Assembly: GCA_910578645.1 (NCBI GenBank)
Contig: CAJTQI010000016.1
Location: forward strand, 1 to 37,986
DNA: 37,986 nt
Source of the DNA: an uncultured Lachnospiraceae bacterium
GTDB taxonomy: Bacteria; Bacillota; Clostridia; Lachnospirales; Lachnospiraceae
Direction: 5' to 3'
The translations under genes and the position numbers were made by a program. Shown one piece after another: positions 31,717 to 37,986 of the stretch; positions within the stretch are counted from its first letter, which is position 1, and each line of letters opens with the position of its first letter. Below the pieces are notes generated by a model that did no database searches, was not told where the DNA came from, and saw only the letters and a program-made list of their open reading frames with translations.

Positions 31717-31745
31717 AAAGGGCGGCTAAACAGTGCCGCCCTTTT
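31717..31745. terminator. Terminator between convergent HIRAN-like and XRE genes
   Basis: AAAGGGCGGC and GCCGCCCTTTT pair over an 8-nt loop, with T on the plus side and A on the other, so it works both ways. It overlaps the stop codon of the minus-strand XRE gene. Confidence 0.75.
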
Positions 31746-31929
31746 CCATGTCTTCCTGCTTTTCTGTTTTTCCTGTCAATATTTTTTCCACGATCAGCTT
31801 TTCTATATACGGTGGGCATTGTCTTTCCCCGTTCTCCCAGTTCGTCAATGTCCTATACGGTATTTCCAGCCATTCCGCAACGTCTTTCCGCGACATGCCG
31901 CAGCTTTTTCTTGCGTCCTCTATTGTCAT
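31726..31929 (-). CDS. Small XRE/Cro-like helix-turn-helix protein
   Basis: A 67-residue protein with ARKSCGMSRKDVAEWLEIPYRTLTNWENGERQCPPYIEKLI, a complete Cro-type helix-turn-helix. The C-terminus is Lys/Glu rich. Role: prophage gene regulation or a regulatory antitoxin; no toxin partner is seen. It is convergent with the HIRAN-like gene. Confidence 0.8.
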   Translation of the reverse strand: MTIEDARKSCGMSRKDVAEWLEIPYRTLTNWENGERQCPPYIEKLIVEKILTGKTEKQEDMEKGGTV

Positions 31930-32040
31930 TCCCTCGCCCCCTTGACTTTCTTATTTCTCCCTGCTATTATTCATATAAGCACTTGGGCGGCATAGCAGGA
32001 AGTTTTGGGTGCCGCCCTTGTGTGTCCCTTTATTCTGTTA

Positions 32041-32163
32041 CTATTCGATCAATTCTTGCAAGTATTCCAGCAATTCCTCTTTCGGTGTGTCGTTTCTGAT
32101 AAGTGCCATAATCATTTTTATTATTCCTTTAAACTGATTATTTGTCATTTCGTTACTCTCCAT
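32041..32163 (-). CDS. 40-residue conserved-type small phage protein
   Basis: MESNEMTNNQFKGIIKMI, then MALIRNDTPKEELLEYLQELIE. AAAGGAG lies eight bases before the ATG. The pattern MTNxQFKxIIKMI is common in short proteins of Firmicutes prophages and conjugative elements. It is helical, acidic at the C-terminus, function unknown. It lies between two XRE genes in the lysogeny region. Confidence 0.6.
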   Translation of the reverse strand: MESNEMTNNQFKGIIKMIMALIRNDTPKEELLEYLQELIE

Positions 32164-32260
32164 TGTGTTCTCCTTTCCTGCTATTCCCTTGCTACAATTA
32201 TATTATATACCCATTGAGTAACTATGTCAACAGCTTTTTTACTCAATGGGTAAATTTTAA

Positions 32261-32288
32261 GGCGGGACTATTGCCCCGCCCGCCTTTT
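32261..32288 (-). terminator. GC-rich hairpin after the 86-residue gene
   Basis: AAGGCGGG and CCCGCCTT pair, with TTAAAATTT on the minus-strand 3' side. Confidence 0.5.
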
Positions 32289-32547
32289 ATACTTTCCGTA
32301 ATTCATTCCAAACGTGCTGCCCCAGTTCTTTCATTGCTTCCGGCGTTTCCTTTACAAACATATAGAATATAAATGTCATAAATTCGCTTTTTGTCTGCTT
32401 CCATTCCTCTGCCGTCATGTTCGGGTTTTGTTCTAGCTTCATTTGCAGAAGTTTTTCTGTCAATTCCTGCCCCGCTTCCGTGTTCAGTGCCTTTCTCTCT
32501 GCTTCCGTCATAACCTCTACAAACTCATTAAAATTTTGTGCTAACAT
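32287..32547 (-). CDS. Hypothetical helical prophage protein (86 residues)
   Basis: MLAQNFNEFVEVMTEAER followed by helical segments with many Glu and Lys and a Phe-rich centre (EFMTFIFYMFVKE). No family recognised. GGGAAAG precedes the ATG. It follows the coiled-coil gene at 32598 with a 50-nt gap, and both are read from the promoter at 33043-33071. Confidence 0.55.
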   Translation of the reverse strand: MLAQNFNEFVEVMTEAERKALNTEAGQELTEKLLQMKLEQNPNMTAEEWKQTKSEFMTFIFYMFVKETPEAMKELGQHVWNELRKV

Positions 32548-32597
32548 TTTCTTTCCCTTTTCCCTTTCCGGCGGGGCTGCTGCCCCGCCTTCTTTCT

Positions 32598-32984
32598 TTA
32601 TGCCCTAACTGTTTTTGTATCTAACTTCATAACTATTGTTAGCATTTCTTGTCTTGTTTTCCAGTTTGTCTTTGCTGCTTTTCTCAAAATCTCTCTTTCC
32701 TTTTTCATTGGTATAATGGATAGTGCGTACTGTATCAATTTTTCTTCCGCTTCCAGCTTTTTATCTCTAGCCTTGCACACCCTATCCCATGCTTTCTTTT
32801 CTTCTGGTTCTTCCGCAAATTCTTCATTCAATCTGTCAAATTCGCTTTCATTCTCTATGCAATAAATACTTGCTACATCATATCCCCGCTTTTTCAGAAA
32901 TTCCGCTTCCAGTTTTCTTTCCTGCTCTTCCGCTGCTGCCAGTTCCGCTTGTGCTTTTATATATTCTCTCTGCTCTTTGTTCAT
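32598..32984 (-). CDS. Hypothetical coiled-coil prophage protein (128 residues)
   Basis: Highly charged: EYIKAQAELAAAEEQERKLEAEFLK at the N-terminus and KARDKKLEAEEKLIQYAL in the middle are likely coiled coils. AAGGAG lies just upstream. No family recognised. First gene of a two-gene unit (32984-32287) downstream of a consensus promoter in the lysogeny region. Confidence 0.55.
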   Translation of the reverse strand: MNKEQREYIKAQAELAAAEEQERKLEAEFLKKRGYDVASIYCIENESEFDRLNEEFAEEPEEKKAWDRVCKARDKKLEAEEKLIQYALSIIPMKKEREILRKAAKTNWKTRQEMLTIVMKLDTKTVRA

Positions 32985-33042
32985 TTTGTTTTTCTCCTTT
33001 AAATTAGTATTATTTTATATTTATTTCGCTTTATTTAATTAT

Positions 33043-33071
33043 ATATTAGCACTCTTTTATATATCTGTCAA
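33043..33071 (-). promoter_or_regulatory. Leftward promoter of the coiled-coil gene
   Basis: TTGACA, 17 nt, TAATAT on the minus strand. The -10 lies in the motif TGCTAATAT that recurs at 33131 and 31032. Confidence 0.65.
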
Positions 33072-33105
33072 TCCTTTTTATTAAATATCTTTAATATTTT
33101 TTATG

Positions 33106-33134
33106 TTGACATTTATATTTTATTAGTGTATGCT
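33106..33134 (+). promoter_or_regulatory. Rightward promoter of the small XRE gene
   Basis: TTGACA (33106-33111), 17 nt, TATGCT (33129-33134), divergent from the previous promoter; the -10 again sits in TGCTAATAT. Confidence 0.65.
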
Positions 33135-33170
33135 AATATTATCAAATTCAAATGAAGGGAAGTGTCCTGT

Positions 33171-33362
33171 ATGATGAAATATTATAAACTGTTTGATTTA
33201 CTCACGCGGCGCGGCATGAAAAAAACCGATCTTTTGTCTGTTGTATCTGCGCCGACGCTTGCAAAACTTTCAAAAGGGGAAACGACCACCACCGACGTGC
33301 TTTGTAAAATATGTGATTTTTTAGACTGTCAGCCGTCGGACATTATGGAATACGAAAAATAA
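33171..33362 (+). CDS. Small Cro/CI-type regulator
   Basis: A 63-residue helix-turn-helix protein: MMKYYKLFDLLTRRGMKKTDL, VSAPTLAKLSKGETTTTDVLC, ICDFLDCQPSDIMEYEK. This is the compact YozG/Cro-like family. The start at 33171 is eight bases after GGGAAG; an in-frame GTG at 33162 would sit inside that ribosome site. It is divergent from the coiled-coil gene and convergent with the endolysin gene, so it is placed to act as the prophage switch. Confidence 0.82.
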   Translation: MMKYYKLFDLLTRRGMKKTDLLSVVSAPTLAKLSKGETTTTDVLCKICDFLDCQPSDIMEYEK

Positions 33363-33409
33363 AAAAACGGGCTTTCCTGCTGCCCTGTGGCGGCAAGATT
33401 GCCCGTTTT
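33362..33409. terminator. Bidirectional terminator between regulator and endolysin
   Basis: AAAAACGGGC (33362-33371) and GCCCGTTTTT (33400-33409) form a stem with T-tracts on both strands. Confidence 0.85.
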
Positions 33410-33421
33410 TATTGCTCTGTT

Positions 33422-34960
33422 TTATGCTGTCTCGATCAGTTCCACTAAATCCTGTCTTTTTGTCAGATACCAGCCCGCCTTTAATTCGTAGAAGTCGCCA
33501 GACTCTCCCACTACCGTGAAAACGTCGCCCTCGTGTGCCTGTCCTGCCGCCTGCGCTACATAGTCCGGCGTTGCCCGATAGTTTACGCCGTCCGCGCCCG
33601 TGTAGATGATCTTTGCGTACCGTTTGACTTCTTTTTTCGTAAACTGCACAAGATCGGCTCGCTTTGTGATATACCAGCCGGATTTCAGCTTGTAGAAGTC
33701 TTCCGTTTCCCCCACTACCGTGAAAACGTCGCCCTCGTGTGCCTGTCCTGCCGCCTGCGCTGCATAGTCCGGCGTTGCCCGATAGTTTACGCCGTCCGCG
33801 CCCGTGTAGATGATTTTAAGGCTTCCGGCGGTCTGTCTTACCCCTGCCGCGTTTTCGCCCTGTGTGGCGTTCCCTGCGCCGCCTGTGGCGGGTTTTTCTG
33901 CCGTGCTGGTGTTTTCTATCATAGCGGACAAAACGCGCTTTATTTTCGCCCCGTAGTCCGCGCCTGCCGCCCATCCTTTCCCCTTCGGGTTTTCTTTCTG
34001 CCCTAACCATTCCACATACGGCGCGCAGCCTTTTTCCACCCATTTGTATCGGGGATCGACACAATCCCCGACCAGCGGATCGGCGGTTGCGTATGCTTTC
34101 AAGTGCTGTATTTGCGCCCGCACTCCCTCGCGCATGGTGGCGAAGCTGTTTCCTTTCATGCCCCGCGTTGTTACGCCCATACCGCAGAAATTATTCTGAT
34201 CCAGCGTGACTGCTGATCCGGCAAAAGTGAAGTTCCCCGTCTCGATCACGGACTGGGCGGCGGCTATGTCCCCGCGCACTCCTTCGGCGCGTCCTTCCTC
34301 TATGTACGCCGCCGCCAGTTCTGCCGCATAGGAAGCCGCCAGCGGGTTTTTGCTTACGATATAGGCGGCGATCCGCTCTTTTGTCGCCTGTGCCTGCCCC
34401 ATGATCGGCGTTAATGCTGCCGCCGCGTCCTGTGCTTCCGGCGCGCTGATTGCTGCCTTGAAAGTCTGCCATGTGCTTTCAAACAGATTATAATAATACG
34501 GGTTCGGGCAGATTTTCCCCGTAACGTCATAGTGCCGGATCACATTTTCAGCGGGGATATTGTATTTTTTCATAAGCTGGCGCGTCAGTTCCACCGCTGT
34601 GGCTACGGTCTGCGGCGTAAAATACCAGTCTTTGTCCGTGGCGTTCTTTGTACTGCTGTCCTTTTTCTTTACCGCCATTTCTATGCCGATTGAATTAGTA
34701 TTCCTGCAGGCGGCGTGTTTGTAACTTTTCGCGCCGCAATGCCACGCCACGTCGTCGTCCTCTACGATCTGGAATATTTCGCCCTCATGCCCTATGGCAT
34801 AATGCGCCGACGCGCCCGCATATTCCCGCGCCCAGTATTCCGCAAGCTGTAAAGCGGTAGAAAGCCCGCCGAAGTAGTGGATCACGATATATTTGATCCG
34901 TGCCACGTTGTTTTTATCCGTGAAATTGATCTTTGTTATATACTGCCTGTTTATGTTCAT
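33422..34960 (-). CDS. Bifunctional phage endolysin (amidase + glucosaminidase + two SH3-like repeats)
   Basis: A 512-residue lysin. Residues 1-165 form an Amidase_2 domain that cuts the MurNAc-L-Ala bond: zinc ligands His28 (IVIHYFGG), His in VIRHYDVTG and the ICPNPYY motif. Residues about 185-350 look like a glucosaminidase-type domain (AAQSVIETGNFTF, NNFCGMGVTTRGM, DPRYKWVEKGCAPYVEWLG). Two C-terminal repeats (IIYTGADGVNYRATPDY onward, about 388-442 and 456-508) are SH3-like wall-binding modules, nearly identical also in DNA. No signal peptide, so export depends on the holin gene upstream. Its ATG overlaps the stop of the small gene upstream. Confidence 0.88.
   Translation of the reverse strand: MNINRQYITKINFTDKNNVARIKYIVIHYFGGLSTALQLAEYWAREYAGASAHYAIGHEGEIFQIVEDDDVAWHCGAKSYKHAACRNTNSIGIEMAVKKKDSSTKNATDKDWYFTPQTVATAVELTRQLMKKYNIPAENVIRHYDVTGKICPNPYYYNLFESTWQTFKAAISAPEAQDAAAALTPIMGQAQATKERIAAYIVSKNPLAASYAAELAAAYIEEGRAEGVRGDIAAAQSVIETGNFTFAGSAVTLDQNNFCGMGVTTRGMKGNSFATMREGVRAQIQHLKAYATADPLVGDCVDPRYKWVEKGCAPYVEWLGQKENPKGKGWAAGADYGAKIKRVLSAMIENTSTAEKPATGGAGNATQGENAAGVRQTAGSLKIIYTGADGVNYRATPDYAAQAAGQAHEGDVFTVVGETEDFYKLKSGWYITKRADLVQFTKKEVKRYAKIIYTGADGVNYRATPDYVAQAAGQAHEGDVFTVVGESGDFYELKAGWYLTKRQDLVELIETA
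33507..33612. repeat. ~106-bp direct repeat in the endolysin gene, copy 1
   Basis: Matches 33711-33816 with a single internal mismatch, offset 204 bp (68 codons). It encodes one SH3-like wall-binding repeat. Confidence 0.85.
33711..33816. repeat. ~106-bp direct repeat in the endolysin gene, copy 2
   Basis: Second unit of the wall-binding repeat, near-identical in DNA to 33507-33612. Confidence 0.85.
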
Positions 34961-35109
34961 TCTGCCGCCCCTTCCTCTCCATAAAATCCCATTTTGTCGG
35001 GATCGAAGCCGTTTCTAAACTCTGCCAGCGCGTCGTCGTCCATTCCTGCCACCTTTCTTTTAAGTTCTGCCAGTTCCTCCGGCTGTAAATCCTTTGTATG
35101 CTCGCTCAT
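34957..35109 (-). CDS. Small prophage protein upstream of the endolysin (50 residues)
   Basis: MSEHTKDLQPEELAELKRK then GMDDDALAEFRNGFDPDKM. AAAGGA precedes the ATG and the stop overlaps the endolysin ATG (ATGA), so the two are translationally coupled. Acidic and helical. A small lysis-module protein of unknown role. Confidence 0.65.
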   Translation of the reverse strand: MSEHTKDLQPEELAELKRKVAGMDDDALAEFRNGFDPDKMGFYGEEGAAE

Positions 35110-35136
35110 GCTGTACCGTCCTTTCTGAAAATAGAG

Positions 35137-35178
35137 AAAGCCCCCGCAAAGGCTTTGTGTCGTCTGTGCGGGGGCTTT
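35137..35178 (-). terminator. Strong hairpin between holin and lysis genes
   Basis: AAAGCCCCCGCA pairs perfectly with TGCGGGGGCTTT. The minus-strand 3' side is T-rich (CTTTCTC), so it may be a partial terminator that lowers endolysin expression relative to holin. Confidence 0.6.
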
Positions 35179-35196
35179 GTTTGCCCGTTTCTGTGT

Positions 35197-35715
35197 TTAT
35201 CTGTCTGCTTTGCCGCCTGTATCGTCCGACGGCTCTTTCTTTTCGTCGTCTGTGCCTAAAATGTCAATTCCGGCTTCGATCAGCTTTTCCGTAACCGCCA
35301 GCCCCTTAATCAGCACTTCGGGGATTTTATACCCCAGTTCCACAAGGTTTTCCAAAATGCTGCGGGCTTCGTTCACAATCAGCATGGCAAGCACCCACCA
35401 GCCGATCAGATTAAGGAACGATAAATCAACGCCCAGCATATCTTTTCCGAAGTGTACGAATACGGACGCAATCAGAAACGCCACAAGCACCACTGCCCAG
35501 TAGCCTAACTTCTTGACTGCGCCGATTGCGCCCACTTTGCTGCTTTCCTCTTTCTTTTTGTTCGCCTTGATCCAGCCCGTGATCCAGTCGATCACATTCA
35601 GCGCAAGAAACGCCGCGAACACATACCAGTATGTACCGAAAATTGCGGTCAGCACCGCGACGATCGCGCCCGTTGCCGCATTATATTTGTCTGTGAATAC
35701 ATTTGTATATGTCAT
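35197..35715 (-). CDS. Phage holin
   Basis: A 172-residue protein with three to four hydrophobic segments (IVAVLTAIFGTYWYVFAAFL, YWAVVLVAFLIASVFVHF, IGWWVLAMLIVNEARSIL) and the family motif ALNVIDWITGWIKANKK. It belongs to the same broad holin 4 group as the holin at 14177 but is not closely similar. The acidic, charged C-terminus is typical. The start at 35715 (MTYTN) is preferred over an in-frame GTG at 35724 that lies inside the ribosome site. It pairs with the endolysin downstream. Confidence 0.85.
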   Translation of the reverse strand: MTYTNVFTDKYNAATGAIVAVLTAIFGTYWYVFAAFLALNVIDWITGWIKANKKKEESSKVGAIGAVKKLGYWAVVLVAFLIASVFVHFGKDMLGVDLSFLNLIGWWVLAMLIVNEARSILENLVELGYKIPEVLIKGLAVTEKLIEAGIDILGTDDEKKEPSDDTGGKADR

Positions 35716-35731
35716 ATTCTCCACCCCTTCC

Positions 35732-35950
35732 TTATTCGATCGGCTCGCCGTGTTCGTCGTACCCGTCCGCTTCCAGTGCCGCGATAACTGCCGCCCTGTG
35801 CTTTTCCGGTACGTCCCCGATCGTGATATACCCTTCGCCGTTTTCCGCGCCTTTTATGATAACGCCTGCGGCTACGCCTACAATGTCCCGCGCGGGAATG
35901 GTTGCAATGTCCCTTCCCGCAATCACTAACTTGATGTAAATATTTTTCAT
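35732..35950 (-). CDS. Hypothetical phage protein (72 residues)
   Basis: MKNIYIKLVIAGRDIATIPA, then GVAAGVIIKGAENGEGYITIG and ALEADGYDEHGEPIE. A small beta/alpha protein. The start overlaps the preceding stop (ATGA), placing it in the late operon between fibre and lysis genes. No family recognised. Confidence 0.6.
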   Translation of the reverse strand: MKNIYIKLVIAGRDIATIPARDIVGVAAGVIIKGAENGEGYITIGDVPEKHRAAVIAALEADGYDEHGEPIE

Positions 35951-36309
35951 TCTGCACTTACCCCCATTTCATATACTGCCGCGATCCCTTCCATGATTGC
36001 CTGCTGGCTGTCTTTTACCTCCAGCAATTCCTCATAAAGTGCCGCTGTGCCTTCAAGTTGCTGTGTGTTGTTTTCTGTGATAAGTTTAGCCAGCGGGCTT
36101 TCCAGTTCCGCAAGCTGCGCTTTGTATGTGTCGAATTGTGCCAGCGTCATGTTTGCATATTCATATACCCAAACTTTGCGCCGTGTGCTGTCTGCTGTGC
36201 GTGTTTCTCTCTTGATGTTCCGGCGTACCTTTACCCGATCCGCGCCCTTCTCAATGTCTGCGGGGCGGTCTGTTTCGTAGGTTTCGCCGATCTGCCACTT
36301 AACTTCCAT
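35947..36309 (-). CDS. Late phage protein of the fibre-holin interval (120 residues)
   Basis: MEVKWQIGETYETDRPADIEK, a KVRRNIKRETRT basic strand, and a helical C-terminus (TYKAQLAELESPLAKL, YEELLEVKDSQQAIMEG). Similar small genes are common between tail fibre and holin in Clostridia prophages. The start at 36309 follows AAGGAAGG and overlaps the end of the reverse transcriptase gene by 11 bases. It is not like the DGR accessory protein Avd, though length and helicity are comparable. Function unknown. Confidence 0.6.
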   Translation of the reverse strand: MEVKWQIGETYETDRPADIEKGADRVKVRRNIKRETRTADSTRRKVWVYEYANMTLAQFDTYKAQLAELESPLAKLITENNTQQLEGTAALYEELLEVKDSQQAIMEGIAAVYEMGVSAE

Positions 36310-37576
36310 AGCGTAACCTTCCTTTCCTCTCATGGTTTGAGACTATTCTTTTCAGCTTCTTTATATTTACATAGGGCTTTACGCGTTCCAGATAGACGTT
36401 GTATGCGTCCGTATGCCTAAAGTACCCCATGCGGCTGATAATGCTTGAAGCGTCGTACCAGTTGACCTTTTCTTTCTTTGCAACTTTCCGCGCCTTGCGC
36501 GTGATCCGGTACAATATCGCTTTTCTGATCGTCGTCCGCGTCCGTCTGAATAAAAATCCCATAAAATCCAGCGCGCGCCCGATCTCTTTCACTTTCTTTT
36601 TTATGCTCTTTTTCGCCCGCTCCCTTGTTGCCGGTTCCTTTTCTGTCAGCGGGATTTCTTTTGATAGCGGGAAAATCTGTTTGTTTTTCTTGATTTCCAG
36701 CCCCAGCTTCTTGCTGCAATAGCTTTCTATCCTCTCTAACGCGGTTTTTAAGTCCCGCTTATTTGCGCCGAAACAAACAATGTCGTCCATATAGCGCACC
36801 ATGTACTTCACGCCGCATAGATAGTCCGGTATGACAAAATTCTTTGCACCTTTCCGTTTCATGCGCGCCGCATACTGCTGTATTTTCTTTTCCTTTTCCG
36901 GTTCCCATATCTCCTGTTTTATGAAATGGTCTAAATCCTGCAAATAAAAGTTTGCCAGCCACTGGCTTGTGTAATAGCCTAGCGGAAGCCCTGTCGGTAC
37001 TGCGTCGATAATGAGATCAAGAAGCCGCAGCGTCTTTTCGTCCGCAATCACTTTCCGCAGCTTTTCCTTCAGCCTGTCGTGGGGTATGCTCTCGAAAAAG
37101 TGGCGCACGTCGATTTTTAACACATGCTTTGTATTTTTCCGGTCATTTCTGATCCAGCGTTCAATGTACCGCTTCCCGTAATGCGCGCCCCGCCCTTTGA
37201 CTGATCCGCAAGTAAATTCATACGCGCCGCGGTTTATGACTTTCTTCAAGCTGTGATCCTGTGCGATCTCTTTGTCCGTCGGCGCAAGCACCTGTATAAT
37301 TGCATGGTGTACGACTTGCTCATACTTATAATACGGCTTTATGATATGACGCTTTTTCATCTTGAAGCCGTCATTGATCTGTACGGGCTTATGGTGTGCT
37401 GGTCTGAAGTCCTCGCGTTCTAAAATCCCGCGCAGGATCGCCACGTGTTCGTCTACGTTGTCAAGTATGCGCTGTATGTCCTTTCTTTTCCGTTTTCCCT
37501 TTGCTGCCTTGAAAAACGCCTTTTTCAGATTTTCTTCCGATATGATTTTTTCATATAAATTTTTGTAGGTTTTCAC
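36299..37576 (-). CDS. Reverse transcriptase of a diversity-generating retroelement
   Basis: A 425-residue RT. The catalytic Asp residues are Asp156 in KIDVRHFF and Asp264-265 in VRYMDDIVCFG. Motif 4 reads GLPLGYYTSQWLANFYL; SQ in place of the QG of retroviral and intron RTs is characteristic of DGR RTs and some abortive-infection RTs. A C-terminal basic region (RTRTTIRKAILYRITRKARK) fits an RNA-binding thumb. A template-repeat-like sequence lies directly upstream, and a gene ending in ARLF* precedes that, so DGR membership is likely. It copies the template RNA with adenine-specific errors into the variable repeat of the target gene. No avd gene lies between target and RT. Confidence 0.85.
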   Translation of the reverse strand: MKTYKNLYEKIISEENLKKAFFKAAKGKRKRKDIQRILDNVDEHVAILRGILEREDFRPAHHKPVQINDGFKMKKRHIIKPYYKYEQVVHHAIIQVLAPTDKEIAQDHSLKKVINRGAYEFTCGSVKGRGAHYGKRYIERWIRNDRKNTKHVLKIDVRHFFESIPHDRLKEKLRKVIADEKTLRLLDLIIDAVPTGLPLGYYTSQWLANFYLQDLDHFIKQEIWEPEKEKKIQQYAARMKRKGAKNFVIPDYLCGVKYMVRYMDDIVCFGANKRDLKTALERIESYCSKKLGLEIKKNKQIFPLSKEIPLTEKEPATRERAKKSIKKKVKEIGRALDFMGFLFRRTRTTIRKAILYRITRKARKVAKKEKVNWYDASSIISRMGYFRHTDAYNVYLERVKPYVNIKKLKRIVSNHERKGRLRYGS

Positions 37577-37699
37577 GGTGGATCGTCCTTTCTATTCCCT
37601 CTAGGGCTTTCAATTTCTTACTTGCCCCGCCTACGTCGGGTATTCATTTCAAGCCTTCGGCTTCCGTTAGATTGTGTGCATTAGATGATTGATCCATTT

Positions 37700-37855
37700 T
37701 TATAGAAACGTGCGCGCGGAAATGTTCCAGTTCGCATTGGAAACAAGGTTGTTCACATTCACCGCCCCGCCGCATAGCAAGCCATTGTTGCAGTTGCCGT
37801 CCACAATCGCGGCGGGGGACGTAAAGCCCCGCGTTGTCGCACACAAAATCCGTAT
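37700..37855 (-). other. DGR template repeat (TR)
   Basis: On the minus strand the sequence would translate as DGNCNNGLLCGG, AVNVNNLVSNANWNISARTFL and stop. This is rich in AAC/AAT codons and matches the C-type-lectin variable-repeat pattern (NWNNG, NWNIxAR) of DGR target proteins. The frame has a stop codon just upstream at about 37860 and no gene start, so it is a non-coding template and not a target. Adenines in the Asn codons are the positions that mutate. It lies between the target end and the RT, the usual DGR order. Confidence 0.8.
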
Positions 37856-37894
37856 ATCTTAAATAATTTTTGTTTTCGCTTCGTTTTCCTACAA

Positions 37895-37913
37895 CGGGGG
37901 CGGGCTGCCCCCG
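37895..37913. repeat. GC-rich hairpin between target gene and TR
   Basis: CGGGGGC and GCCCCCG pair over a 5-nt loop. It may bound the template RNA or the target gene transcript. Confidence 0.5.
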
Positions 37914-37931
37914 ATCCCCCGCTTTAACCTT

Positions 37932-37954
37932 AAAGCCCGATTTCTTCGGGCTTT
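37932..37954 (-). promoter_or_regulatory. Hairpin downstream of the variable repeat
   Basis: AAAGCCCGA and TCGGGCTTT form a 9-bp stem with a 5-nt loop containing GAAA, 15 nt past the target stop codon. DGRs carry such a GC-rich stem just after the variable repeat, where it promotes homing. It could also be a plain terminator. Confidence 0.55.
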
Positions 37955-37969
37955 GCGGTTGTAGGGGTT

Positions 37970-37986
37970 TTAGAATAGGCGCGCGC
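37970..37986 (-). CDS. 3' end of the DGR target gene (variable-repeat protein), cut by the window edge
   Basis: The last readable codons on the minus strand are GCG CGC CTA TTC TAA (A-R-L-F-stop), the usual end of DGR variable proteins (NWNIGARL). GCGCGC is shared with the template end. Only 17 bases are inside the window, so this call rests on context. Confidence 0.5.

Noticed and set aside
35947..36309. DGR accessory protein Avd
   Set aside because: Similar length and helical C-terminus, but the N-terminal beta part and its position downstream of the RT fit a small late phage protein of the fibre-holin interval.
37644..37844. A 66-codon frame (starting MCDNAGLYVPRRD) over the template repeat
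   Set aside because: The sequence fits a non-coding DGR template far better; the frame lacks a ribosome site and shifts out of the Asn-codon phase.

Overview
The window looks like the chromosome of a motile, anaerobic Firmicute, most likely a flagellated Lachnospiraceae (Clostridia). The evidence is the flagellin N-terminus, the csrA-hag arrangement, PPi-type phosphofructokinase, strong AGGAGG ribosome-binding sites, and Clostridia-type phage, DUF3781 and YoaP genes. The species cannot be told from the sequence alone.

Region 1 (1-13971) is host chromosome. On the minus strand csrA precedes flagellin, and the flagellin leader carries two candidate CsrA sites. Upstream of csrA lies a small tyrosine-recombinase gene between two inverted copies of one recombination-type site, which looks like an invertible phase switch. 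Next come a PPi-phosphofructokinase, a Ca2+/Na+-type antiporter behind a yybP-ykoY (Mn2+) riboswitch and terminator, a MATE exporter, a membrane-anchored lipase-like hydrolase, a large solute-binding lipoprotein divergent from an OmpR/histidine-kinase pair, a DUF3781 protein and a YoaP-like acetyltransferase.

Region 2 (about 14.1-24.5 kb) is a siphophage-type tail cluster with no head, terminase, integrase or replication genes. It has a CI-like repressor with four operator-like boxes, an ArpU/DUF1492-type regulator, tail completion, tail tube, two chaperone-position proteins, a very short tape measure, distal tail, Gp37-like tail protein, baseplate protein, tail fibre and holin. I read it as an F-type (flexible, monocin-like) phage-tail bacteriocin or a strongly reduced prophage. 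Its fibre gene has a convergent silent C-terminal cassette bounded by an 18-bp inverted repeat that keeps the reading frame, so inversion would swap the receptor-binding tip. Degenerate direct repeats at about 14.1 and 24.4 kb flank the cluster.

Region 3 (24.6-29.5 kb) is host chromosome: seven tRNA genes (Leu, Lys, Gln, His, Arg, Gly, Pro), a second MATE exporter, a lipoprotein and an HD hydrolase.

Region 4 (about 29.6 kb to the end) is the end of a second, apparently recent prophage: an IS30-family DDE transposase, XRE regulators, a HIRAN-like membrane protein, small proteins, a bifunctional endolysin, a holin, and a diversity-generating retroelement (reverse transcriptase, template repeat, hairpin, and the last codons of the variable target gene at the right edge). 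The tetranucleotide GATC is absent from 1 to 29751 but common from 29752 on. This marks the prophage boundary and suggests that the tail cluster of region 2 is an old resident.

Taken together, the window appears to hold three separate diversification devices: an invertible csrA-hag upstream region, an invertible tail-fibre tip, and a DGR.
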